The translations under genes were made by a program, and so were the position numbers. This document shows positions 12,801 to 64,000 of a stretch of DNA of 64,000 nt, in pieces. Origin of the DNA: Stercorarius parasiticus (Eukaryota > Chordata > Aves > Charadriiformes > Stercorariidae); the NCBI GenBank assembly GCA_013396915.1, contig VWZL01000728.1, positions 1,997,894 through 2,061,893 on the forward strand. Direction: 5' to 3'. The notes under the pieces were generated by a model. That model saw only the letters and a program-made list of their open reading frames with translations. It was not told where the DNA came from and ran no database searches. The first letter of the stretch is position 1. Every line of letters starts with the position of its first letter.

Positions 12801-15800
12801 TCCTGCTTGGTAGCCTTGTACATCCAAGGACCGTATTTGACCTGCAGTTGCAGCATTTCCTTAAGCGCTGATGTTTGCTGATTCTTCGCTGTGGCATAGC
12901 TCTTGCTCTTCTGGATCAAGTCCCACATTCCTGAAGTCTTCCTGGTTTTGTAGCGGTGGGACAATACGGGGCACGCTAGACTTAGAGAAGTGGAGAACCA
13001 GCATTACCTCTAACAAACTGTTTGTGTAAGAAGCAGTATGTTAGAAATGACTTAACTAAAATGGTAATTTTGCAGGAAATATTGAGAAGCATGAGCTATA
13101 TGGAAGCTAGAAAATATGCTAATTGGCTCACTGGAGAATTTGTGGTTCCCGTTTCAAGGCAGTAAACTCAGTTACAGATAAATGAGGAGAATGGATGGTC
13201 TCATGGTACTCAGAGAGGGTCAGATTTGAGGTTTGCTCCTCATAGAGTTGCACTGTGGGTTTCATAGTTTTCCAGATTCCTTTCTAACCATCCATAAAAT
13301 TGATGATAATTAAATAATGCTTAAAATATTTTAAATAACTAGTGCTCCTTGGGGTTCCTGAATGAATAGAACTCCTTGGATAGGAATGGATGGTCACCCG
13401 AAGAAACTCTAAGTTTATCTGTCCATGTTTTTTAGTGTGTCTAATGCATTTGGGTCTTGGATTATTACTGGAGCTCTCTATGTGCTGTGCAGCAACTCTG
13501 TGGGTATGGTTGTCAGTAGAAATAGTCTGATAAAAAAATCCATGTAAAATAAGCAGGGTTTGGTTAAATATATTACAACATATTTGATATATAGCCATTA
13601 CTTTAGCATCTGGTTTTATGACAGAGATAAAATTCAGCCTGAAATTAAATTAAATCCTATAATAACCCACATGAGTAGCACTCTCCCTTATTATACTTTA
13701 CCCATTGAGAAATAACCCATGAGTTACTGTTGTCTATCAGTCAGACCATAGTCAAATAAAGGTATGACTGGGAATGCTTTACCAATTTCACTAAAAGCAC
13801 GCTCTTGGAAAAAAGCAGCTTCATTGATGTCAGCACTGCAGTGATGCACAAGAGAAACAGCTACCCCCTTGCTGCGGGAGGACTCAAAGCCAGCGTCGGC
13901 GATTGCAATCTTGGAGGTGGGAGGGTTAGTATGATCTGTGGAGCAAGGATAGTGTTATCCATCTAATATCCATCTCATCCAGTGAGTCTTTGTATACTGC
14001 AAGTGGGATCTACTGTGAGCTCAACACATGTGTCTGTGGTTAACCTTAACAGGTTCTGAACAGCAGATCTCTTCCTCTTTAATACCCTGTAATGGGCATA
14101 GAGAATTATCCTGCTTAAAGCCAACTTCAAGTATTAATTACCATGAGTACGCTTTGAAGTGTCTCTTGGAAGTAATTTAATATTCAAATAGGAAAAACAT
14201 ATTTTGTCCTTCCTGCCATCATGAACCTGAAGTCTTGCTGTCAGAGAGGTAGCCACCCAGAAGTGGAAGTTCTTCAAGTGAAGAACTTAACTTCAGTCAC
14301 AAGAAGAAAAAAAATAAAAAGTCAATTTTCTGACTCAGGTCATTTACAAGCTTCATTGGTTATATTTGGAAACTGTGGGCTTTCCAGTGTTGCCAGATAT
14401 CTCAAGTCATGGACATATTAATTTTCCAAAAGCATCACTAATTGAAAACACCTTTTGGAAACAATTTTCTATTGGCCATCAAGCAGAAGCATTGGCAGTA
14501 AAACACAGAGTGGTTTGAGTTGTCATCCCAGAGCTGTGGGAGACAGGAGAGGAACTGTGCGAAGTAACAGTTAGAGCTGGTGTGTAAGGCTGCAATTCGG
14601 AATAAGATCGGAGCATCGTTTGGCATCCATGCAATCCCTGCAACTTGGAGCGAGTCAGAAGCCTACTGCTTTGGGGCTTGTGTCATGCCTAAGTACAGGT
14701 AGTTCTCAGTCTTCAAGAATTTGTAGACGTGATCTAGATACCTAGTGTAACTGATAACCTTGACCAAAACTGATTATATTTTTGCCTTCTAATTCTTCAT
14801 TAATTGAATCCAGTGTTGTCATTTTCAGTATGCTTGCCATCAGGTAAAGCTGACGTAGCCTAAAATATATTCAGCTAATTATATTAGAATTCTTGGAGAG
14901 ACTTGATCAGACTGTCTGGTTAAACACGTTCATGTCTTATGTGTATTCTGTAGCATTCTCTTTGGTTGCAAATTGAACGGGACATACTTTGTTAGCATCG
15001 AGGGATTAACACCCTATCATCCTTTTTTTTTCAGTGCAAACAGGAAATATTTCTTGAAGAATTCTACCCCTTTTGCATTATTCCTCATCTCTGTTCAGTA
15101 ATGCCTCTGCTCCCTTGATAGGATTTCTCTTGTTCCTACCATACTTAAAAAATCTCCTTTTTATTGTCCTTAGCTCCGCAGAAGTGGGAGCTCTGCCAAA
15201 TTTTGTGAGTTGGTTTATCATGAGCCTTGTTTTCTTTTTACATTGCACTGGTATGAGCTAAAGGAGTAGTTTGTCCTGTTTTCCAGCGTGTTTTAATGGT
15301 GCTCCTGGATTCTGTGATCATACTGACTTCTGTACATCTGGGACCTGTAGTTCTGAGTTATCAGGAACATTAAAATGTGGGCTGGGGAGTCCCTCACCCA
15401 TTCTCTCTGCATTGTTCTTCCCAAGCAGAGCGTGAACAGAGATTTTGGTATTTTGCTCCCATGAATAGTTCTGGGTTTCAGAAATGCCACTTAACAGACT
15501 TTTTTTCTCATGAGTTGTCATTTTCAGTTCTAGAAAGTCTATGTCACCTTGCCGTCTGGCAGCCCTAAGATGTCTCATCTTTGCTTCCCGGATGCTAGCT
15601 GAATTGACTCAGCCCTTGGTTGAGGTGGGAGCCTGCACAGAAAGGACTGTTCCAGGGAGGTAGCCACGGAAGGGCTGGCATGCTAGGGGAAGAGGAGTAA
15701 CTATTGCTATTTGTATGTGAACTGATTCATTGCCTTTGCACAGAGCTTCAGTGTGAGCACGGCGGGTGAGATCAAGCACAGTGCCTGAGTGACCGTGTTG

Positions 15801-16199
15801 GAGAGGAGACTGAAATGGTTGTGCAGCAAACAAGGGAATAGTTTGGGAGTGTGGGTGCCACATGGGAGAGCCAGGGGTCAATGCAGGGTTTGAACAGGGA
15901 GCAGAAGTCAAGTGGTCTGAGAAATGTGTAGAGATTTGAGCTTGCTAAGGCTGTTTCTGTCTATGTAGTAATTCCTACTGTGCAGTTTAAAAGCAGGGCA
16001 GATATATCAAGGCATGCTTATATTTATGAAGCTGGCAATGTTAAGCATGAAATTACATGTCATATACTTTTTAGCTGACCTCTCAGTGCCTGCCAGTTGA
16101 TGGCAAAGTATTGAAATTTGAATTTGTGCTAAAGCATACTGTGCAAGGAAGATGCAACGTGTCTCTGTGGTTCATCCTGAAAGCACTAGGAACTCAGAC

Positions 16200-16385
16200 T
16201 CATTTTTAGCACAGGGACTGAGGAATTAGGACTTCTGCATTTGATTCTCACTTGCTCCGTGTTATTACCTTCTCTGTGCCCTGCTATCCTTAGCTGACAA
16301 AATGGGGACAGCACCTTTTGCTGACCCTTAAATGTATTATGTGAATGAGAGTTTGTGAAGTGCTTTGGGTTCGCAGGCGTAAAAA
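16200..16385 (+). mobile_element. MIR/CORE-SINE-like relic
   Basis: The order of motifs follows the MIR consensus. An ACCTTCTCTGTGCC segment (16267-16280) corresponds to the 'acctctctgtgcctcag' part. CTGACAAAATGGGGA (16294-16308) corresponds to 'ctgtaaaatgggga'. GTGAAGTGCTTTG (16354-16366) corresponds to the 3' 'gtaaagcgcttag' part. It is heavily diverged, as expected of an ancient amniote SINE. Borders are approximate. Confidence 0.7.
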
Positions 16386-17950
16386 CTGCCGTGCTGGGTG
16401 AGGCCAGAAGCCTGCCCAGCCCCTGGTGGCACAGTGGCAGTAGGAGATGCTATTGAGGTGGACAGCACGCTCCTGGCCACTTTTCTGCAGTCCATCCCAG
16501 GATGTCAGAGGATCTGATGCTAACCTGAGTGGGTTTCACCTCCTCCAATGCTAGCTGTCTCAAGTGTCTGGCCTAAACTAGATGCAAGCTACTTCTGCCC
16601 TTGGTGGAGGGAGAGGGACACTCCTGGAAAGTGAGTCACTCCCTTTTCTTAACCACCCTTACATGGACAGTCCTCTCAGCTGCAGAAAAAAACTGCTTTC
16701 CCCCTCCCTGTTTGTGAGACTGTGCCATGACCCAGACCACGAATTTGATCCGAGTTTTGAACAAAGCAACCCCAATCCTGCTTCCCTTCTCTCTTCCCCT
16801 TCTCAGGATTTTAACATGGTTCATTTCTCCCTTGCTGGGACCCCACAAAGCCACCTGCAATGGAGCAGCGTTGCAGTGGGGATCCAGGAACCACTCTAGG
16901 CTTGGCAAGGGCACCATGAGACTTGTCAGTATATTTGCAACCTCTGACTAAATGCAAAGCTTTTAAGTAACTAATGTTAGGTGTGATGATTTTTCTCTCT
17001 GTTTGCTTTCTACTGTGCACGTACATGTGTGGGTCGTACTGACAAGGTATTGAGGATTCTTGACACAGAACGTGTGAGAAGAGGCAGATGTAGCGCATGG
17101 CAAATTAGTGTGAGTACGTTACAACGTTGGTGTTTGTTAATGATGCTTTTGTTTTCTGCTATATAAGCTCTCAGAAAATATCCTGGAAAAAGTGGGACTG
17201 TCACTGCTATTTTGTTCATCTCTACATTTTAGTGTGTGTGCCTCTGATTTGGCATTGCATCATCAAAGTGTTAAAGCAAACTTGGAAAAAAATAAAGGCA
17301 GTGCATTTAACCGGAATATATCAAGCATTATCAGGTGCAGAAATTTCTAACTATTTGTTTGTCAAAAAAGATAAGAAAAATAGTAGTAAAACTTGAACGG
17401 GAATGCTTCTGGACATGTTATTTTATATGTATGAGTACTTGAAAAAAATACACTATGGATAATACTTGAAATCAGCCAAAACCTGACAAAAGAAGCAAAT
17501 GGTCTTATTTCAAAATATGTGCTAAAAATCTCATGTTCTTTTGGACCAAAGCATATGTGCTGCATAGTAGCTCTGTATCAAAGCTTTGAAGCGGAGATTT
17601 TAAATACTTTTTCAAAATTAACCCTGTAGCATAAATGCTATCAGATGCTTAATTAAGACTGTACTAGTAAGGAGCATGTTTGCAATAAATTATGGGGAGT
17701 TGTTCTGACATGTTTTATCTATGTAAAGATTTCTATTTTTATGTGAAGCTATTTACAGATTATTGATTTCAAAAATAGATTTGTAACTAAAGAAAGATGC
17801 ATCGTATTTCAGTTGCTTGGAGTTGAGAATCTTGCCTGGCTGGCTGCCCCGCTCTCTTAGATGTTTATTCCAGTGGCTTACAAGTGCATGGAGTGATTCA
17901 GCCCTTCTTATTTTTCTCTCTATTTGGAAGAAGGAATTTGTATTCAGGGA

Positions 17951-17974
17951 TCAGGTCTCATATCAGGTCTCATA
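17951..17974. repeat. 12-bp tandem duplication
   Basis: The unit TCAGGTCTCATA occurs twice in perfect tandem (17951-17962 and 17963-17974). Two perfect copies point to a recent local slippage or duplication. It lies in intron 1 and has no coding role. Confidence 0.9.
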
Positions 17975-18079
17975 TCTCTTACCCATGCAGGTAGGCTGAT
18001 CTTTACACCTTTAAAGCATCAGAATAATTTCATTGAAGTCCGTGAGACTTTTTGTGTGAGTAAGACTTTTGGGTGGGGA

Positions 18080-18115
18080 ACATCCATCACAATATCTACA
18101 TCCATCACAATATCT
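18080..18115. repeat. 18-bp perfect tandem duplication
   Basis: The 18-base unit ACATCCATCACAATATCT occupies 18080-18097 and again 18098-18115 with no mismatch. It lies about 105 bases after the 12-bp duplication and 190 bases before the inverted-repeat element. Confidence 0.92.
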
Positions 18116-18305
18116 TTTGTCAGTTGTTACTGTTTTATTTCAGAGCAGCAAGCTCTTGTCACAGTGCCAGTGGAGCCTGCTAAGCTGGAAGGGTGCCTTT
18201 GAGTTCATGTAATACAAAACTTCAGCATAAGATTTTTTTATTTTATGCTGTGTGAACATTAAAAGAAAGATTTTAATAAATGAATCAGGGCAAAGCCTGA
18301 AGGTA

Positions 18306-18486
18306 GAGGTAATATATTTTATTAGAGCAACTGATAGTTTGAAAACTTAGACAAGCTTGTGTGTCCAAGAGCTTGTCTATTTTTTCCAGCCGTACCAATT
18401 GGTCTAATAAAAGATATTGCCTCTGTCTACAAACCTTGTCCTGCCTATGAACTCTGTTCATCACAGCGACAGCAAAATACTGCTGG
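18306..18486 (+). mobile_element. Near-palindromic interspersed-repeat relic
   Basis: Bases 18306-18337 and the reverse complement of 18392-18423 match at 26 of 32 positions by hand alignment. A nested pair, GACAAGCT at 18350-18357 and AGCTTGTC at 18370-18377, extends the symmetry towards the centre, so 18306-18423 could fold into one long hairpin. The segment with TCTAATAAAAGATATT (18403-18418) and the following bases to about 18486 resembles an interspersed repeat I remember as common in turtle, crocodile and other amniote DNA. I cannot name the family with certainty. An apparent 155-codon open frame from 18359 overlaps it and is not a gene. Confidence 0.6.
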
Positions 18487-19999
18487 AACATTAAAATTAT
18501 TCATGCCTTTCTTGCTTAATTATGGAAACTCAGATTTTTGTGGTTTCCTTGGGTCTCAGCTTTTTGAATCCCAGTACAAACAGAATGATGCAGTCTTGTT
18601 TTTCCTGCTGAAGGGGAGAATTTATCATATAGCAGCTCAAACTGCTGCGCTGATTCCTCATTTTAGAAAGGGTGTTATTAAAGGTAACCTGCTAAAGTTC
18701 TTCTGCCATCTGGATTTTAGGGTATTTTGTAGGATACTGTTGGTGAACAATCAGATGTCTGGCATGGATGGCTGTTGGGAGCAGTCCTGTCCCAGTACCT
18801 GTGTCAGCATCTCTGATGTGGTGTGATGGTAAAGGGAAGCAGATCAAGTGGGAAGAAGAGACTGGCTCAACGGAAAGTCTCTGGCTTTGGCTGTGGGTAT
18901 AAATCTTCGAATCTTGCTATGTGTCTGGCTGGGTAAACAGAATAGTGTAGCCCTTCTAAATGGCAGAAAGCTTGGATTTGGACTTGTTACAGCTGGAAGA
19001 CCTAGACCCAGACCTGTCTAAGAGTTGTAAGACCAGCCATGCAACAGTACTTTCAGAGCTATCTCACTTGCCTTTTAGAGGTCTTAAATGTATATGTCCT
19101 TTGGATCTGAATCTGTAGCTTTAAAATAGCTCCAGGTAAGACCAAGGCGGTGATAATCTGGACCACCTTGAAATATCCATGCGGTAGATGATTTTCCACC
19201 CTCTGGGGACACAAGCCCTTGCTGTAGTTTGCAGTCTTGGGGTCGTACCAGATCCCTCACTATGCTGCTTATCTCTGTCTTCTGACCTGGAGTCTCTGTC
19301 ACTTTGGCATGGGCGCTGCTCCTCTGCAGAGGTCCCTCTCCTCCATCAGGATTGCTGCAGCCCTTGCTGCCTGTAAGGAGTGTTCCCGCAGGCGATGCCC
19401 TGCCTTTGAAGTGGAACGGGTTGATGCTTGCGGGCTGTTCAGTTCTGTGTCCTGTGCTGCCTTCCATCTGCCTTTAGGCATGGCTTAAATAGCTGGTAAT
19501 TACTTATAAGCCCTTGGTGGCCGGGGCCTGGGCTATTTTAGAAGCTGCTTCTCCCTGCATGCCCTGTTGTGGAAGCTGCGGCTGGCTGGAATGGCCCGTT
19601 GCCCTCTCGCTGCGGTGACCTCCTCTCCTGGGTGTGTTGCAGGGAATTCGGGGGGGAGAGCTCTGAGCTCTGGCATGCGGTCCCTTGGGCTGCCTGCCAG
19701 GGCCTAAATTTGGTGACCTTTAGGATGTGGCAGAAGATGCATTTGTAAACTTTGGTTATAGTAACTGGGAGACAAGCAGAGAATGCTGGGGGAGGGAGGA
19801 ACATATTTTTTACAGACAAGCTGTTTGCCGTCTGCTTGATTTTTATGAACAGCAACTAGTAGGTAAATAAACTAACAAATGCTGTGAAGATTGCAACTGT
19901 TGCTCTTTAATAAAATTTAAAACTAAAAAATTATACAGATTTCCTCTAGGAGGACGAGCATGCCTGTGACCGCTGATAGCGCCATGACTTCTAACACTG

Positions 20000-20080
20000 G
20001 TTTGGACACTCGCTCTACTCACTTCTTTGATGAAATCATCTATTTTCTCTTCTGTAAAATGAGGGCAGTCATATTTTAAA
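20000..20080 (+). mobile_element. Possible MIR-like fragment
   Basis: The TCTCTTCTGTAAAATGAGGG segment (20047-20066) resembles the MIR core 'tcatctgtaaaatgggg', preceded by a CACTTCTTTGATG stretch. Only about 80 bases can be aligned by eye, so this is weaker than the relic at 16200. Confidence 0.4.
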
Positions 20081-21223
20081 GGTGTCTAGAAATGGTTGCT
20101 GTATCATTACCCATGTAACTTGTGGGTGGTTTTGCTTCTTTTATGGAAAAGCAAACAAGCCAAGCCCTGCAGTTCAGCAGTTGTGTGGGTTATACAAGAA
20201 TTGTTTCATATTATACCTCATTTGGTACAACTGTGGGATGCATCTCCCACCCCGTTCTTCGCACCGTCTCTAATGATAGCTTCGTGGCAGGTTGGTGTGG
20301 GTTCAGCCTGCTGACCAGTGGCGAACTACCCAGTTTTTGTTTGCTTTTGGTTGGTTAGTTTTGATGGGTGAGGTCTTGGACTGGTGAGCTGAACTGACTC
20401 ACCGTGGGGCTGCTTCATCATCCCACCTGGTGCCAGGGATGCAGCAGGACATGTGTCTGGCTGGAGGATGGGGAGAGAAGGATTGCCCCAGTGTGCTAAT
20501 GACACGCTTGGGAAAGGCACCCCTGTTTCCTCCCTGCAGAGCCTTCCTGATGAGAAGGACTGTCTGGTGGTTTGGTTTTGACAGCCAGTATTTGTGAAGG
20601 GGTGCAGATGTTAGTGAAGATCTGCTGGTGAATATTTGCATTGCTAGCGTTACAGGTTGGCAGTGTGTCTTGCTCTGTCTGAATGTGGCTGACCTGCAGA
20701 GGACAAAAGATCGTCTTTCTACATTCCTTCCAATTGTTTCTGCGAATTTAGCATCAGTTTGAGGCTTTGTCTTTGGTTAGAGATCAAATGAGAAACAAAG
20801 CCAGAGACAAGGCTCTTTGTTTTTACTGTGTGGTAAAAGTGGCAAGGTCAATCCCAGTGGGGTTTGTAGGGTTTGCCCTGCCTAATTTATCTGATGTGTA
20901 AAGGGTAGGTTTTCTGTCACTTCTCACTAACGCATATTAGTAATTCTAAGGTGAAAAACACCCCTTTTCAGCAATTAAAACTGTTTCTAAATGCATTTTC
21001 ACCACAATGGATAGGAATGTCTGCAGTTACAGCCATATGGAAGAGCCTACTCAGCTCTCTCTTTTGACTCCCTGTCTCGTCAAACATCTCAGAGGAAAGC
21101 ATCTTGCTTGACCTGCAAAGTCAGATCTTTCCACCTGGTACTTTGCAAAACTTCCTGAGCGGCATTGCATCTCTTCATACCAGGAAACAGACTACTTTCT
21201 GGTGAAACAAACCTTGAACTTAA

Positions 21224-61324
<40,101 letters not shown>

Positions 61325-62720
61325 GAAGGAAAAAGCAAAGCATCTCTGAAGACAGATCGTGACTCTAGCAGTGATCAGGAGCGAATTCCTTTGTTGGGGC
61401 CCTTGGGATGATGGGTTGGGGGGGTGTTGATTCTTGCAAAGGCACATTTTGAAAGTGTTCGGAAACTTTTAACAAATTAACACTAATTAGGAGGAGACCC
61501 TTGTTTTCAGTTTTGCAGACGGTTCAAAAAGCTGATGGATTCTGCCTGGGTGGTGCATTCAGGTTGGCCTGCCCGCCTGTGCTGTCATGCTGCTCCCATT
61601 ACATTTAGGGATGCTGCATGTTTCTCCCTTTCCCACGTTGTGTTTCATTTGATGGTCATTTGAACGGCGTCCTGTGAACGGTTTTTGCCATTTGTTACAT
61701 TCGTTGTGGAGAAGGAAGGGATGTGCTGGGCCCTGCAGGAGACAAAATGATCCGAATTCTCCTGCCCGTTGGGCTGCTGCCCTTAACCCTCTGCTGGTGG
61801 GTTACAAACTGCCCCCTCCCCGTGTTAGCCAGGGTGTTGCTGCAGCTTCCAGCACTCAGTTTACCTTCTGCTTGGCATGAGTTTTATCTGTGTGAGTGGT
61901 TCGATTCCTCTGGCCATCACAGATGGTGGTGGGATTCCAGCTCTTGTGTATCTGCAGCTGTACGCGTTTCGGCTTGTAGGCGCTTGTTATCCTCTCCCAG
62001 TGTTTCAAAGCTCTCATCATGGGCATGTGATGCATGATTTCCAACGCGTTTCTCAAACAGCTGAGCCGCACACTGTGTTCTCCGCTCCTGTAGTTTCAGC
62101 AGTAAATATTAACCAAGGAGCTTGAAGCTACTGCTTTAGCGTTACGTTAGTTCGTTTGTTTTCCTGCTGCCTGTTAGTGACCTTTCTGTTCGCTCAGCTT
62201 TAAGAAAGTGAAGCATCCCAAAGACAAACCCAGCCACCATCTGGAGTGAAAGGGGCTGTTATTCCAGCGTGCTGCAGGCCATGCGTGTCTGCCCTAAACT
62301 AGGAAACAGCACGTGCCGCAGGGCCAGTCTGGAAGCTCCAGTCCAGCTGGCAGCCGCCCTTGTCTTTGGCCTGGCTCATCGCAAGCTGTGGTGGACAAAG
62401 CTGCGTCCCCAGCCAAGGAGAGTGATGGCTGCAGGCTGCCATGTGGGGACAGGGGTGGCTGAGGGTGCCCTGTGGGGATGGGCAAGCAGTCCTTGTGCCT
62501 GAAAGCCAGCCCAGGGAAGGCGTGGGGCCGGCGTGCAGCTGGGCAGCAGTGCCCTGCAATTTTCCTCAGTGTTGTGGGCGCAGCCTCCCTTACTCCAGCC
62601 TGTGCCGTTCGCTGTGAAGGGATTACGAGGGCCCTCTTGTAACAAATTCGACTGTTGTTTCAGTACCATAAACTCATTTAATCTTTTTTTTTTTTTCCAT
62701 TTTAAAGTACCTTAGGAGAA

Positions 62721-62726
62721 AATAAA
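62721..62726 (+). terminator. NT5C2: Alternative poly(A) signal AATAAA
   Basis: AATAAA lies inside an A-rich run (AAAATAAAAAAAAAAG) 72 bases before the stronger downstream signal. It may be used, but the A-rich context can create a chance match and also causes internal priming in oligo-dT libraries. Confidence 0.4.
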
Positions 62727-62797
62727 AAAAAAAGAAAAACCACACCGCTAACATCTGAGCAGGAAACACTGCTGCTGTCGTGGCAGTTGTTCAAGTC

Positions 62798-62803
62798 AAT
62801 AAA
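62798..62803 (+). terminator. NT5C2: Main poly(A) signal AATAAA
   Basis: The canonical hexamer in TCAATAAATGATG is followed after about 25 bases by a GT-rich element (TGGTGCTTTGTGG). This is the best 3' end for the transcript. I saw no other canonical AATAAA between the stop codon and 62720. Confidence 0.75.
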
Positions 62804-62822
62804 TGATGATGTTTCTAAGAAA

Positions 62823-64000
62823 TGCCTGGTGCTTTGTGGCGCGTCGCTGAGATGATGAGGGCTGTGCCAGGGGTGGCAGGGAGAGCCGGGAGGGGTCTGT
62901 GGGGGTCCCAGCGGGACGGGTGCTGAGGGAGAGGGAAGCAGCTCTGGGACGTGGCTGTGTGAAGCGTGGCCAAGCAGTGGTTGTGGATTTGGCTTTGAGG
63001 GCTTGTCTGGGGGGCAGGAAGTGATGGGGGGGGACACGAGGCTTTTGTTATCCCCACCAGCTTCAGGCAGGAGACATGGGGAGACAGAGTAACATTTTGG
63101 CCTGGATTCAGAGAGTGAGGAGGGGCTCTTCCATGGCGGAAAGGGCAACACCCTGATCCTGCCGCTACCTCCAACACTGCGCCTTTCCAGGGCTGTTTCC
63201 CACAGGCATTACCAAAAGCCGCTCTCCACAATGCGTGACCAGTGCCCAGGGTGGCACAGCACAGCCCACACTCACCAGGCGCTGGAAAATGGGTTAAACA
63301 GAGAAAAAGCCGGGGAAGGCCAGTGCTGCCACAGCGACGGCGCTGTCTGGCCTCGCTGAAGGCTGTACGTACCGTGTGCCCAGCCGAGATGGGGACAGCC
63401 CTGGGGACAGCCCACTGCTGTGCTCAGCCCTCGCCTATGAACAAACCCTTGAATCAACCAAACCAGGGCAGATGAGGCCCCACCATCAGAGCTACCACTG
63501 AAGGATATTCAGTACCCAGGGCCCAAAGTGCCAAACGGAAAAGCAACAGTAAATGGCTGCAGATGGTGGCCAACAATCAACAGCCGACGCTTCAGGGACT
63601 GCTAAAAGCCCTAAACCCAGCACTGGGGCCCTGACTGACTGATTTTGGGGGCTGGAGAGCAGCTAATGCGTACCCACAGGCATGTCGGCTGCAGGAAGGG
63701 TTTGAGGGAGCTGGTCCCGAGCCCTTTCACTAAAGGCCATGCTGGGCTTTGCTATGTTTAAACCTCATTTCTCCAAGTGTAGCCACTTGAATTTTTTCAG
63801 CTTTAGCTCAGCAGCTGGGAGGGCATGCGGCTGCGGGAGGGGTGGTCTGGGGCGCTCCGTGAATTCCTTCCTAACCGGTCGCTACAAATAGCTCACTCCC
63901 AGCCCAGGGCTATTTCTGACTGCGATGGGGAGAAGACTCTTCAAGGCTGGAGGCAATGGAAAGTATTTGACCCTCACTTGATGGTGGGAAAGCAGCGGGC
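62823..64000. other. Downstream flank, nothing recognised
   Basis: GC-rich intergenic sequence. In mammals the gene facing the 3' end of NT5C2 is CNNM2 in convergent orientation, but no minus-strand exon or poly(A) signal of such a gene is visible here. CTACAAATAG at about 63882 and GGCTATTTCTGA near 63908 resemble MEF2-type sites; this is weak. Open frames on both strands have no recognisable protein content. Confidence 0.5.

Larger units (their letters stand above)
61325..62822 (+). other. NT5C2: NT5C2 3' UTR
   Basis: The UTR follows the TAA stop without an intron signal and ends after the AATAAA at 62798. The probable cleavage point is about 62815-62825, followed by a GT-rich TGGTGCTTTGTGG stretch typical of a downstream element. 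It contains a T13 run (62684-62696) followed by an A-rich run, which could pair. Open frames inside it are not conserved-looking. Confidence 0.8.

Noticed and set aside
18359..18826. 155-codon open frame on the + strand.
   Set aside because: It starts inside the inverted-repeat element and reads repeat sequence; no protein family is recognisable.
62702..63231. Minus-strand open frames overlapping the 3' end, considered as the convergent neighbour CNNM2.
   Set aside because: The peptides are Pro/Ser-rich low complexity with no CBS or cyclin-M-like motif, and no minus-strand poly(A) signal was seen.

Overview
This is vertebrate nuclear DNA. Most of the window is one complete protein-coding gene on the + strand: NT5C2, the cytosolic purine 5'-nucleotidase (cN-II, an IMP/GMP-preferring nucleotidase and phosphotransferase). 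The exons are small with canonical GT-AG junctions, the introns are long, a CpG-island promoter sits at the left end and a 3' UTR with poly(A) signals at the right end. The translation is very close to mammalian NT5C2. Interspersed repeats are few and mostly very old MIR/CORE-SINE-like relics plus a LINE reverse-transcriptase relic. No young Alu, L1, ERV or intact CR1 copy was recognised. Low repeat density and compact introns suggest a sauropsid, most likely a bird. That assignment is inference; no species is claimed.

Layout. 1-599 is upstream flank with nothing recognised. About 600-1390 is a CpG island with a GC box, an exact NRF-1-type site and the non-coding first exon, whose donor follows 789. 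Intron 1 (790-21251, 20.5 kb) and introns 2 (11.2 kb) and 3 (16.1 kb) take up about three quarters of the window. They contain ancient SINE relics, a long inverted-repeat element (18306-18486), a LINE reverse-transcriptase relic on the minus strand (about 44715-44975), and short simple repeats. From 48773 to 61324 the remaining 15 coding exons are closely spaced. The 3' UTR runs to about 62820. The last 1.2 kb is unassigned flank.

The coding sequence was rebuilt by hand from 17 coding exons. All junction phases are consistent and give 564 codons plus a TAA stop. The numbering is collinear with my recollection of the human protein through the catalytic core: Asp52 and Asp54 (motif I), Thr249 (motif II), Lys292 (motif III), Asp351 and Asp356 (motif IV). 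Known allosteric-site positions such as Arg144, Asn154, Phe354, Lys362, Gln453, Arg456 and Tyr457 are also present. The length difference lies in the acidic C-terminal tail (11 Glu after the Asp run).

I found no convincing second gene, RNA gene or undescribed system. The observations most worth checking are the near-palindromic 118-bp intronic element, the LINE relic, the weak exon 14 donor followed by a perfect 10-bp hairpin, the CpG-island structure, a possible cryptic 5' UTR exon in intron 1, and a few protein differences from the mammalian sequence.
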